DNA from: an uncultured Prevotellaceae bacterium | GTDB taxonomy: Bacteria; Bacteroidota; Bacteroidia; Bacteroidales; Bacteroidaceae | NCBI GenBank assembly: GCA_902768785.1 | Contig: CACXMM010000001.1 | Coordinates: 124,001-188,000 of the forward strand | Direction of reading: 5' to 3' | Length of the DNA: 64,000 nt | Part shown: in pieces, positions 26,537-34,790 of the stretch | How the letters are laid out: each line of letters starts with the position of its first letter | Position numbering within the stretch: the first letter of the stretch is position 1 | The notes under the pieces: generated by a model | Databases searched by the model: none | Seen by the model: only the letters and a program-made list of their open reading frames with translations | What the model was told of the DNA's origin: nothing | Program-made: the position numbers and the translations under genes

Positions 26537-28273
26537 ATGAGACAGTCTTTCATCCTTTGCCTGATGGTATTATGCTATCACACCACAACTATGGCCCAGA
26601 CTACAGAGACAGTATCCTTGAGAATTATTGAGACCAGTGATGTCCACGGGAGCTTCTTCCCCTATGATTTCATCAACAGGAAGCCCAAGAAAGGATCACT
26701 GGCAAGGGTTTCCACCTATGTGGATTCTCTTCGTGCCATCTATGGGAAGAACCTGCTGCTGTTCGACAACGGGGATATCCTGCAGGGACAACCCACGTGC
26801 TATTACTGTAACTTCATCAAGCCTGAGATAGAGAACGTAGTCGCTAAGGTGATCAACTACATGCAGTATGATGCAGAGACCTTTGGAAACCATGATGTGG
26901 AGACAGGCCATGCGGTGTATGACAAATGGATCAGTGAGGTGAAATGTCCCATGTTAGGTGCGAACATCATCAACACGGCTACAGGGAAGCCGTATGTGGC
27001 ACCCTATGCCCTCTTTGAGCGTGAAGGTGTCCGCATCGCCGTGATCGGTCTGCTCACACCGGCTATTCCCAACTGGCTGCAGGAGAGTCTGTGGAGTGGT
27101 ATGCGCTTCGAGGAGATGACAGGATGTGCCCGCTACTGGGTGGATTATGTCAAGAAGAACGAGAATGCGGATATCATCATCGGCCTTTTCCACTCAGGAA
27201 AGGAAGGAGGTATCACCACTGATGAATATATGGAGGATGCCTCCCTGAAAGTGGCGAAGGAAGTACCTGGCTTCGACCTGATCCTTTATGGTCATGACCA
27301 TACCCGGCATCAGGACATCGTCACGAACAGCCAGGGTGACCTCGTGGTATGTCTTGACCCTTCCAGCAGTGCGTATATGGTGAGCGATGCTGAGATTCAA
27401 GTCACGTTAAAGGCCGGAAAGGTTCGAGGCAAGCAGGTGACAGGAAAGGTCGTGGATGTTTCCGAGCTGCCTGTTGACGAGCGTTTCATGCAATATTTCC
27501 AGGCAGACATCGACAGTGTCAATGCATTCGTGAACAGGAAGATCGGAGAATTCAAGAACACCATCTATACCCGTGACTGCTATTTCGGCAGCAGTGCTTT
27601 CAGTGACTTCATCCAGAACCTGCAGCTGCAAATCACTGGGGCAGACATCTCCTTCAATGCTCCCCTCACCTTCGATACAAAGATCAGTGCCGGTGATGTG
27701 ACGGTTGCCGACATGTTCAACCTCTATAAATACGAGAATCAGATCTATGTGATGAACCTCACCGGTGAGGAGATACGCAAACACCTGGAGATGAGCTATG
27801 ACCTGTGGGTGAACACCATGACATCACCCGATGACCATATCATGCTCATGAACGATGATGCCAAAGAAGACCAGCAGCGATTTGGCTTCAAGAACCTCGC
27901 CTTCAACTTCGACAGTGCTGCCGGCATCGACTACGAGGTGGATGTGACGAAGCCCAACGGTCAGAAGGTTCACATCCTGAGGATGAGCAACGGAGAGCCC
28001 TTTGATGAGCACAAGACCTATAAGGTGGCATTGAACAGCTACCGGGGTAACGGTGGCGGTGAGCTGCTTACCAAAGGAGCCGGTATTCCCCATGAGGAAC
28101 TGGATAAAAGAATTATCTTCCGCAGTGAGAAAGACCAGCGTTTCTATCTGATGAAAGAGATAGAGAAAGCGGGTGTGATGGATCCGAAACCCAATAACAA
28201 CTGGCGCTTTGTGCCTGCAGAATGGACAGAGCCCGCCATCGCCCGTGACCGCAAACTGATATTTGGAGAATGA
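26537..28273 (+). CDS. exported 5'-nucleotidase / 2',3'-cyclic phosphodiesterase (UshA/CpdB family)
   Basis: A 578-residue periplasmic nucleotide phosphatase. A signal peptide (MRQSFILCLMVLCYHTTTMA) precedes the calcineurin-like metallophosphatase domain with TSDVHGSFFP, LFDNGDILQG, TFGNHDVETG, GLFHSGKEGG and LYGHDHTRH. The C-terminal 5'-nucleotidase domain (about residues 320-540) contains SFNAPLTFDTKISAGDVTV and NSYRGNGGGELLT. It overlaps nudC by 4 bp (ATGA), suggesting joint nucleotide salvage: the exported enzyme dephosphorylates nucleotides outside, NudC cleaves NADH-type dinucleotides inside. Which of the 5'-nucleotidase and cyclic phosphodiesterase activities dominates cannot be told from sequence. 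Confidence 0.9.
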   Translation: MRQSFILCLMVLCYHTTTMAQTTETVSLRIIETSDVHGSFFPYDFINRKPKKGSLARVSTYVDSLRAIYGKNLLLFDNGDILQGQPTCYYCNFIKPEIENVVAKVINYMQYDAETFGNHDVETGHAVYDKWISEVKCPMLGANIINTATGKPYVAPYALFEREGVRIAVIGLLTPAIPNWLQESLWSGMRFEEMTGCARYWVDYVKKNENADIIIGLFHSGKEGGITTDEYMEDASLKVAKEVPGFDLILYGHDHTRHQDIVTNSQGDLVVCLDPSSSAYMVSDAEIQVTLKAGKVRGKQVTGKVVDVSELPVDERFMQYFQADIDSVNAFVNRKIGEFKNTIYTRDCYFGSSAFSDFIQNLQLQITGADISFNAPLTFDTKISAGDVTVADMFNLYKYENQIYVMNLTGEEIRKHLEMSYDLWVNTMTSPDDHIMLMNDDAKEDQQRFGFKNLAFNFDSAAGIDYEVDVTKPNGQKVHILRMSNGEPFDEHKTYKVALNSYRGNGGGELLTKGAGIPHEELDKRIIFRSEKDQRFYLMKEIEKAGVMDPKPNNNWRFVPAEWTEPAIARDRKLIFGE

Positions 28274-29055
28274 GCATGAAGACATACTGGTTTATCTTCT
28301 GTAAGAGCGATCTCCTCCTCGAGAAACTTCCCGACGGCTCCTATACCATCCCCATGGGTGAGGAACCGCCCGTGGAGACGAAGCCCTGGACAACCATCCA
28401 CAACATCTCTCCCTTTGAGGATGCCGAGGTGAAGACGTTCCGTATCGACTCACCCATCACCGACCATCCGCATTTCGAGATGTGCGGCTTACGTGCCTCC
28501 TATTACCATCTGCCTAAGCACCTCTACCTGAAAGCCGGGAAATGTCATGAGATCCTCTATTGGGACCAGAACACACAGTTCTGTGGTGTCTGCGGGGCTC
28601 CCATGCATAAAAATACCGACATCTCCAAACGCTGTGAGAACTGCGGGAAAGAGGTGTGGCCGCAGCTGGCCACTGCCGTCATTGTTCTCATCCATCGGGG
28701 AGATGAAGTCCTGCTGGTTCATGCCAACAACTTCCGAAGTGATTTCTACGGACTCGTGGCTGGATTCGTGGAAACAGGTGAGACCTTGGAACAGGCTGTG
28801 GAACGGGAGGTGATGGAGGAAACGGGTATCCACATTCGGAACATCCGTTACTTCGGCAGTCAGCCCTGGCCCTACCCCTGTGGTCTGATGGTGGGCTTCC
28901 ATGCCGACTACGAGGATGGGGAGATTCATCTGCAACGCTCAGAACTGTCGGCGGGTGCTTGGTTCCGGAAAGAGCATCTTCCCCACATCCCCGAGAAACT
29001 ATCCATCGCCCGCATGCTCATCGATGACTGGTTGGAAGGCGAAGAAAAGGGATGA
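28270..29055 (+). CDS. nudC: NAD+/NADH diphosphatase NudC
   Basis: Cleaves NADH to NMNH and AMP, and in other bacteria removes NAD caps from RNA. The 261-residue protein has the zinc ribbon CGVCGAPMHKN...CENCG, the Nudix box GFVETGETLEQAVEREVMEE and just after it SQPWPYPCGLM, the marker that separates NudC from other Nudix enzymes. The start overlaps the upstream stop by 4 bp; a second ATG two codons in is also plausible. Confidence 0.94.
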   Translation: MSMKTYWFIFCKSDLLLEKLPDGSYTIPMGEEPPVETKPWTTIHNISPFEDAEVKTFRIDSPITDHPHFEMCGLRASYYHLPKHLYLKAGKCHEILYWDQNTQFCGVCGAPMHKNTDISKRCENCGKEVWPQLATAVIVLIHRGDEVLLVHANNFRSDFYGLVAGFVETGETLEQAVEREVMEETGIHIRNIRYFGSQPWPYPCGLMVGFHADYEDGEIHLQRSELSAGAWFRKEHLPHIPEKLSIARMLIDDWLEGEEKG

Positions 29056-29120
29056 TCTCAGAATCTGTCTGAGGGATTCCCTATTTTTGTATTTTTAATC
29101 CTTATTTTTCCATGAGACTA

Positions 29121-29151
29121 TTGCATGTTTCATAAATAATTCCTAATTTTG
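29121..29151 (+). promoter_or_regulatory. promoter for the thiE-like gene
   Basis: TTG at 29121-29123, 20 bases, TAATTTTG at 29144-29151; the ATG follows 21 bases later. No TPP riboswitch is visible in the short leader. Confidence 0.6.
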
Positions 29152-29171
29152 CAGACAAATAGGAAAGACGA

Positions 29172-29780
29172 ATGAAACTCGTTCTCATGACAAAGCCCAC
29201 ATTCTTTGTGGAAGAAGACAAAATCATCGCTTCGCTCTTTGACGAGGGACTCGATAGACTGCATCTATACAAGCCTGGATCAGCCCCGATATATGCAGAG
29301 CGACTGCTCTCCTTACTGCCAGAAGATTACTATCGCAAGATCATGGTTCACGACCATTATTACCTGAAAAGCGAATACAATCTGGCTGGCATTCATATCG
29401 AATCCCCAGATGCTCCCCTACCCGATGGCTATCGTGGTCATTTCTCCCGCACCTGCATGGATCTGGACATGCTCAAGACAGCCAAGAAGAAATCTGAATA
29501 TGTCTTCCTGAAATACATCTTCCATAGCCAGAGTGAGAAAGAGGCAGAAGCCACCTTTACAGAGCAACAGCTGCTGGAGGCTGCCAGGAAAGGACTCATC
29601 GACCGGCATGTCTATGCCTTGGGAGGAATGAATCTCGATAATATCCGGTTCGCCAAGGACTTGGGCTTTGGTGGTGTGGTGATCTGCGGTGATCTCTGGA
29701 ACCGTTTCGACATCCATAACCAGCAAGATTATAGGGAACTGATTTCCCGTTTTGAGAAACTGCGCAAGGCTGTGGGATAA
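29172..29780 (+). CDS. thiamine-phosphate-synthase-like protein (ThiE/TenI fold)
   Basis: A 202-residue TIM-barrel protein of the ThiE/TenI family: LVLMTKPTFFVEED at the start, LDRLHLYKPG, IMVHDHYYL, GIHIESPDAP, and the C-terminal HVYALGGMNLDNI followed by GFGGVVICGDLW, which fit the phosphate-binding end of the barrel. Several ThiE substrate residues (e.g. the GQxD and GP.F.T.TK stretches) are not apparent, so true thiamine phosphate synthase activity is uncertain. There is no TPP riboswitch and no other thiamine gene nearby. prs follows 30 bp later. Confidence 0.78.
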   Translation: MKLVLMTKPTFFVEEDKIIASLFDEGLDRLHLYKPGSAPIYAERLLSLLPEDYYRKIMVHDHYYLKSEYNLAGIHIESPDAPLPDGYRGHFSRTCMDLDMLKTAKKKSEYVFLKYIFHSQSEKEAEATFTEQQLLEAARKGLIDRHVYALGGMNLDNIRFAKDLGFGGVVICGDLWNRFDIHNQQDYRELISRFEKLRKAVG

Positions 29781-29810
29781 GAATGATGACTCTTAAAAAA
29801 ATAATTATAT

Positions 29811-30749
29811 ATGATTGATCCAAATCCTTTTATGGTATTCTCCGGTACTGCCACCAAGTACCTTGCTGAAAGAATCTGCCAGAGCCTGGGATGTCCGCTG
29901 GGCAAACTGATCATGACCAAGTTCTCCGATGGTGAGTTCGCAGTATCCTACGAACAGTCTATTCGCGGTCGCGATGTCTTTCTCGTACAAAGCACCTTCC
30001 CCAGTTCCGACAACCTCATGGAACTGCTGCTGATGATCGATGCAGCCAAGCGCGCTTCTGCACAGAGCATCAATGCTGTCATCCCCTATTTCGGATGGGC
30101 TCGACAGGACAGGAAGGACAAGCCGCGTGTCAGTATCGGCGCCAAACTGGTTGCCGACCTGTTGAGTGTGGCAGGTGTTGACCGTGTCATCACGATGGAT
30201 CTTCATGCCGATCAGATACAGGGCTTCTTTGATATCCCCGTCGATCACCTCTATGCCTCAGGCGTTATCCTCCCTTATCTGCAGAGTTTGAAACTCGACA
30301 ACATGGTGATTGCCTCACCTGATGTGGGCGGTTCAAAACGTGCGAATACCTATGCAAAATATTTAGGTGTTCCCCTGGTACTCTGCAACAAGACCCGTGC
30401 TCGTGCCAACGTGGTGGAGAGTATGCAGATCATCGGTGACGTAAAAGACAAGAATGTAGTAATCATAGATGATATGGTTGACACGGCAGGCACCATCACC
30501 AAGGCTGCCGATATCATGATGGCGGCAGGAGCCAAGAGTGTCAGGGCATGTGCCAGTCACTGCGTGATGAGCGGTCCCGCCAGCGACCGTGTGCAGAACT
30601 CCGCATTGGAAGAGATCGTGTTCACCGACTCTATCCCATACGCCCAGCGCTGTGCCAAGGTGAAACAGCTCTCTGTAGCTGAGATGTTCGCCGACACCAT
30701 CCGTCGTGTGGTAGAGAACAAGAGTATCAGCGACCAGTATATCGTATAG
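29811..30749 (+). CDS. prs: ribose-phosphate pyrophosphokinase
   Basis: Makes PRPP from ribose 5-phosphate and ATP for nucleotide, His and Trp synthesis. The 312-residue protein has FSDGEFAVSYEQSIRGRDVF, the ATP-site YFGWARQDRKDKPR, VITMDLHADQIQGFFDIPVDHL and the PRPP-binding loop VVIIDDMVDTAGT. Length and motifs are normal. DUF4491 follows after 2 bp. Confidence 0.97.
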   Translation: MIDPNPFMVFSGTATKYLAERICQSLGCPLGKLIMTKFSDGEFAVSYEQSIRGRDVFLVQSTFPSSDNLMELLLMIDAAKRASAQSINAVIPYFGWARQDRKDKPRVSIGAKLVADLLSVAGVDRVITMDLHADQIQGFFDIPVDHLYASGVILPYLQSLKLDNMVIASPDVGGSKRANTYAKYLGVPLVLCNKTRARANVVESMQIIGDVKDKNVVIIDDMVDTAGTITKAADIMMAAGAKSVRACASHCVMSGPASDRVQNSALEEIVFTDSIPYAQRCAKVKQLSVAEMFADTIRRVVENKSISDQYIV

Positions 30750-30751
30750 TC

Positions 30752-31150
30752 ATGGAGCTGCATTTCACAGGGGTAATCATCGCCGTATGCACATTCCTCA
30801 TCATTGGTCTCTGCCATCCGCTGGTGATTAAGCAGGAGTATTATTCCGGTACCAAATACTGGTGGGTATATCTTGTGATCGGACTGGTATGTGTGAGTCT
30901 GGCCTTTATCGTACCCAACTGGTTTGAGTCGGAGACTACTGGAATTGTGATTTCCGCCATCTTAGGGGTGACGGGTGCTTCTTTCCTTTGGGGCATCGGT
31001 GAGCTCTTTGCCCAGAAGAAAAGGGTACAGAAGGGATGGTTTCCCATGAATCCCAAGAGGAAACATGAATACAACGGCATCGCCGATGATGAAAGTCTTT
31101 GTCCTGTTTGTAAAGACAAGGTCAAGCATCCCGCCAGTTACAAGCAATAA
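30752..31150 (+). CDS. DUF4491 small membrane protein
   Basis: A 132-residue membrane protein of the DUF4491 family. Three helices are visible (GVIIAVCTFLIIGLCHPLVI, WVYLVIGLVCVSLAFIV and GIVISAILGVTGASFLWGI), then the marker VQKGWFPMNPKRKHEY. The tail has ESLCPVCKDKVKHPA, whose CxxC could bind metal but is a single pair. Function unknown. It sits 2 bp after prs and 30 bp before rlmH. Confidence 0.88.
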   Translation: MELHFTGVIIAVCTFLIIGLCHPLVIKQEYYSGTKYWWVYLVIGLVCVSLAFIVPNWFESETTGIVISAILGVTGASFLWGIGELFAQKKRVQKGWFPMNPKRKHEYNGIADDESLCPVCKDKVKHPASYKQ

Positions 31151-31180
31151 CGATCAAGCTACACCCACTTTCCGACAGCC

Positions 31181-31651
31181 ATGAAGACAACGCTGATTCT
31201 GGTGGGTAAGACCACCAACAAACACATCACGGCCTGTATCAATGACTATGTGGAGCGTATCGGTCATTATATGCCTTTTGAACTGATCACGATTCCGGAG
31301 CTCAAGAACACCAAGAACCTGAGTGAGGAACAGCAGAAGGAACGTGAGGGGGAATTGATACTGAAGCAGGTACAGTCGCAGGATATCCTGGTGTTATTGG
31401 ATGAACACGGTCAGGAATTCCGAAGTATCGAGTTTGCCTCATGGATTCAGAAAAAACAGCAAGCAGTGAGGCGATTGGTCTTTGTTATCGGCGGTCCCTA
31501 TGGTTTCTCGTCAGCTGTGTATCAGCGTGGTAATGAAAAGATTTCCCTCTCCAAGATGACCTTCTCCCACCAGATGGTGAGGATGATTTTCTCCGAGCAA
31601 CTGTATCGTGCCTGTACCATCATCAAGGGGGAGCCTTACCACCATGAATAA
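31181..31651 (+). CDS. rlmH: 23S rRNA pseudouridine-1915 N3-methyltransferase RlmH
   Basis: A SPOUT methyltransferase acting on 70S ribosomes at helix 69. The 156-residue protein shows KTTLILVGKTT at the start, LLDEHGQEFRSIEFASWI, the SAM-binding knot FVIGGPYGFSSAVY and LSKMTFSHQMVRMIFSEQLY, ending in the family terminus KGEPYHHE. Start and length match the family. Confidence 0.96.
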   Translation: MKTTLILVGKTTNKHITACINDYVERIGHYMPFELITIPELKNTKNLSEEQQKEREGELILKQVQSQDILVLLDEHGQEFRSIEFASWIQKKQQAVRRLVFVIGGPYGFSSAVYQRGNEKISLSKMTFSHQMVRMIFSEQLYRACTIIKGEPYHHE

Positions 31652-31709
31652 CACAACGCATTATCGTTTGCAGTCAGAGACAATTAATAAACAGCTATAA
31701 ATAAGTAAT

Positions 31710-32963
31710 ATGGAAAGAACATGGAGATGGTTCGGCAAGAATGACAAGATCACTCTGTCGATGCTAAAACAAATCGGTGTGGAGGGAATCGTTACCGCCC
31801 TGCATGATGTTCCCTTAGGAGAAGTATGGACTCGCGAGAAGATCCGCGAACTACGAGAGTATATCGAAAGCTACGGCATGCGCTGGAGCGTGGTGGAGAG
31901 TCTGCCCGTGGTGGAGACCATCAAATATGCCGGTCCTGACCGCGATGAGCAGATTGAAGTCTATAAGGAAAGCCTGCGCAACCTCTCGGCAGAGGGTATC
32001 CACTGTATCTGCTATAATTTCATGCCGGTGCTCGACTGGGCTCGTACCGACCTGCTTCACGTAAACCCCAACGGTTCTACGAACCTCTATTTCAACTATG
32101 CAGAGTTTGCCTATTTCGACATCTATATCCTGAAACGTGAGGGAGCGCGTGAGGAATGGGCACAGTTCACTTTCCCTGAGGGTGTCGGTGAAGGACGTAG
32201 CGTACTGGCAGAGGCTGACGCTCTCGCCAAATCGATGACTCCTGAGAAAGACCATCAGTTGGTGGAGACCATTATCATCAAGACTCAAGGTTTCGTCAGC
32301 GGTAACTTTAGCGAGAACGACGAAGCACCTATTCAGAAATTCCGTGATTTCCTCGCTCTCTATAAAGGTATCGACAAGGCGCAGCTGCGTGCCAACATGA
32401 AGTATTTCTTAGAGGCCATCATGCCCACCTGCGAGGAATGTAACATGAACATGTGTGTGCACCCCGATGATCCTCCTATCGAAATCCTCGGTCTGCCGCG
32501 TATCGTTCGTACCGAAGAAGATATCGAATGGTTCCTCAATGCTGTTCCCAACAAGCACAACGGACTGACCTTCTGCGCCGGTTCCCTGTCGGCAGGAGCC
32601 TACAACAATGTGGTGGAGATGGCTAAGAAATTCGCATCTCGCACCCACTTTGTCCATCTGCGCTCCTGTCATATCTTCCCCAATGGTGACTTCACCGAAG
32701 CGTCACATCTGGGAGGACGGGCAGATCTCATCGAATTGTGCCGTATTTTTGAGCAGGAGAACCCACAGTTGCCTATGCGAGTGGATCATGGTATGACATT
32801 CACCGACAAGCCCGGTGGCATCATGGATGAATCGAGTCATGGTCATAATGCAGGCTATACGCTCCTTGGTCGTATGTTCGCACTCGGTCAGGTGCAGGGC
32901 ATCCTCGCCACCGTTGACCGCGAATTAGGCATTGATTATAAACAACCCGGATTCTTTGACTGA
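31710..32963 (+). CDS. uxuA: mannonate dehydratase
   Basis: Converts D-mannonate to 2-keto-3-deoxygluconate in glucuronate catabolism. The 417-residue protein has the family start MERTWRWFGKNDKITLSMLKQ..., GIVTALHDVP and GEVWTREKI, then the metal-site segment MNMCVHPDDPP, FCAGSLSAGAYN, HFVHLRSCHIFPNGDFTE and the C-terminal MRVDHGMTF. It acts after UxuB, encoded 161 bp downstream behind a 22-bp tandem array. rlmH ends 58 bp upstream. Confidence 0.96.
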   Translation: MERTWRWFGKNDKITLSMLKQIGVEGIVTALHDVPLGEVWTREKIRELREYIESYGMRWSVVESLPVVETIKYAGPDRDEQIEVYKESLRNLSAEGIHCICYNFMPVLDWARTDLLHVNPNGSTNLYFNYAEFAYFDIYILKREGAREEWAQFTFPEGVGEGRSVLAEADALAKSMTPEKDHQLVETIIIKTQGFVSGNFSENDEAPIQKFRDFLALYKGIDKAQLRANMKYFLEAIMPTCEECNMNMCVHPDDPPIEILGLPRIVRTEEDIEWFLNAVPNKHNGLTFCAGSLSAGAYNNVVEMAKKFASRTHFVHLRSCHIFPNGDFTEASHLGGRADLIELCRIFEQENPQLPMRVDHGMTFTDKPGGIMDESSHGHNAGYTLLGRMFALGQVQGILATVDRELGIDYKQPGFFD

Positions 32964-32999
32964 TTTAGATTCCCTATAGAAAGATTGTGTTGACGCACA

Positions 33000-33100
33000 A
33001 AAAGTATAGTGTTTTCACATCAAAAGTATAGTGTTTTCACATCAAAAGTATAGTGTTTTCACATCAAAAGTATAGTGTTTTCACATCAAAAGTATAGTGT
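33000..33100 (+). repeat. 22-bp tandem array between uxuA and uxuB
   Basis: Four perfect head-to-tail copies of a 22-bp unit (33000-33021, 33022-33043, 33044-33065, 33066-33087) plus 13 bases of a fifth, with no spacers. Each unit contains GTATAGTGTTTTCACATC, with a small GTG-TTTT-CAC inverted repeat. Read on the minus strand each junction gives TACTTTTG, a TAnnTTTG match. The array ends 25 bp before uxuB. Confidence 0.9.
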
Positions 33101-33124
33101 ATAGCAAATAAAAGTCATATAGTA

Positions 33125-34711
33125 ATGAAACTTACAGATATACTGAATGGCCAGTTCAATGCCAATGAATGGGAAGCAAAGGGATACCAGCTTCCGAAAT
33201 TTGACATCGCAAAAGTTCGTGAGAAGACTGCCAAGGAACCCACATGGGTGCATTTCGGTGGAGGTAATATCTTCCGTGCTTTCCCTGCAGCCATCCTGAA
33301 TGATGCTCTGAATACAGGGAAATACGACCGTGGCGTGATTGTGGCAGAGACCTTCGACTTCGAAGTGATCGACAAAGCATACACACCGTATGATAACCTG
33401 TCACTGCTTGTCAGTCTGCAATCCACAGGAACCATTGAGAAAAAAGTGATCGCCAGTGTCACCGAGGCACTGAAGGCCGATCCCCAGTTCCCCGACTGGC
33501 AGCGCTTAGTGGAGATTTTCCGTGCCCCGTCACTGCAGATGATCTCCTTCACCATCACTGAAAAGGGCTATAGTTTCAACGAAGCCGACTTGGCCCGTGG
33601 TCTGAAACCCGTTTTCGCCATGGGAAAGGTGACAGCCCTTCTGTTGGAACGCTTCAACGCAGGACAGCTGCCCCTCACCATCCAGAGCATGGACAACTGC
33701 TCGCACAATGGTGACAAAGTGAAGGCTGGTGTATTTGCCTATGCAGAGCGCTGGGTACAAGAAGGTATCGCTCCTCAGGCTTTCCTCGACTATCTGAAGG
33801 ATGAGACTAAGATTACCTTCCCCTGGTCAATGATTGATAAGATTACTCCCCGTCCTCATGTGAAGGTACAGGAGATGCTGGCTGCTGACGGTTTCGAAGA
33901 CAACAACTATATCGAGACCGAGAAGCACACCTTCACCGCTCCCTTTGTGAACGCTGAGGAAGTACAGTATCTTGTTATCGAAGACAACTACACCAACGGA
34001 AGGCCCCCACTCGATCTCGGCGGTGCCCTCTATACTACCCGTGAGACCGTGGACAAGGTGGAAACGATGAAGGTGACGACATGCCTGAATCCCCTCCATA
34101 CCGCCATGTCCATCTATGGCTGTATGCTGGGCTATACCTTGATCTCTGCCGAGATGGCCGACAATGACTTGCGCGACTTCATCCAGAAGATCGGATACAT
34201 TGAGGCCATGCCTGTGGTCACCGACCCCGGTGTGCTGAATCCCTATGAGTTCATCGGTGCAGTGATCAACCGCCGACTGCCGAACCCCTTCATGCCCGAT
34301 GCACCGCAGCGCATCGCCATGGATACTTCCCAGAAGCTGCCGATCCGTTTTGGTGAGACCATCAAGAAATATATAGCCCGCGGTCTCGACATGAGTAACC
34401 TTCAGCTGATCCCCCTGACCTTAGCCGGATATGCCCGTTACCTGAAAGGCATCAAGGATGACGGCACTCCCTTCGAGCCCTCACCTGATCCGATGTTAGA
34501 GGAGTTACAGGCCATCGTGGCACCATTGGAGGTTGGCAAAACCGATCAGGACTACAGTTGTCTGCGTCAGCTCTACAGCAGGAAAGACGTCTTTGGTCTT
34601 GACCTCTATGAGGCAGGTTTGGGAGAACAGATCGAAGGAATGGTGAAAGAACTGTATGCCGGTAATGGTGCCGTACGTGCCACCTTACATAAATATGTAG
34701 CGGCAAGGTGA
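33125..34711 (+). CDS. uxuB: fructuronate reductase (mannitol dehydrogenase family)
   Basis: Reduces D-fructuronate to D-mannonate with NADH. The 528-residue protein of the polyol-specific long-chain dehydrogenase family has the Rossmann segment THWVHFGGGNIFRAF-like (WVHFGGGNIFRAFPA), GYSFNEADLARG, SMDNCSHNGDKVKAGV and the catalytic area VTTCLNPLHTAMSIYG, then QKLPIRFGETIKKY. It is longer than E. coli UxuB (486). The uxuA neighbour supports fructuronate reductase over mannitol dehydrogenase. A hairpin at 34738-34784 follows. Confidence 0.93.
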   Translation: MKLTDILNGQFNANEWEAKGYQLPKFDIAKVREKTAKEPTWVHFGGGNIFRAFPAAILNDALNTGKYDRGVIVAETFDFEVIDKAYTPYDNLSLLVSLQSTGTIEKKVIASVTEALKADPQFPDWQRLVEIFRAPSLQMISFTITEKGYSFNEADLARGLKPVFAMGKVTALLLERFNAGQLPLTIQSMDNCSHNGDKVKAGVFAYAERWVQEGIAPQAFLDYLKDETKITFPWSMIDKITPRPHVKVQEMLAADGFEDNNYIETEKHTFTAPFVNAEEVQYLVIEDNYTNGRPPLDLGGALYTTRETVDKVETMKVTTCLNPLHTAMSIYGCMLGYTLISAEMADNDLRDFIQKIGYIEAMPVVTDPGVLNPYEFIGAVINRRLPNPFMPDAPQRIAMDTSQKLPIRFGETIKKYIARGLDMSNLQLIPLTLAGYARYLKGIKDDGTPFEPSPDPMLEELQAIVAPLEVGKTDQDYSCLRQLYSRKDVFGLDLYEAGLGEQIEGMVKELYAGNGAVRATLHKYVAAR

Positions 34712-34737
34712 TCATAGCAGAATAAGGAACATACAAG

Positions 34738-34784
34738 AAATCACGCAGATGGTAAGTACCCTGTACTTCTATCTGCGTGATTCG
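34738..34784. terminator. hairpin between uxuB and the DUF4296 gene
   Basis: A 12-bp stem AATCACGCAGAT / ATCTGCGTGATT separates two convergent genes. T-runs on both sides are weak, so termination efficiency is uncertain. Confidence 0.6.
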
Positions 34785-34790
34785 TTTATG

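Noticed and set aside
27407-27784. 125-codon minus-strand reading frame
   Set aside because: Antisense to the 5'-nucleotidase C-terminal domain with no independent signals.
29101-29171. TPP riboswitch before the thiE-like gene
   Set aside because: The leader after the -7 box is only about 20 nt and lacks the conserved thi-box sequences.
33000-33100. CRISPR array
   Set aside because: The 22-bp units are head to tail with no unique spacers, and no cas genes are present.
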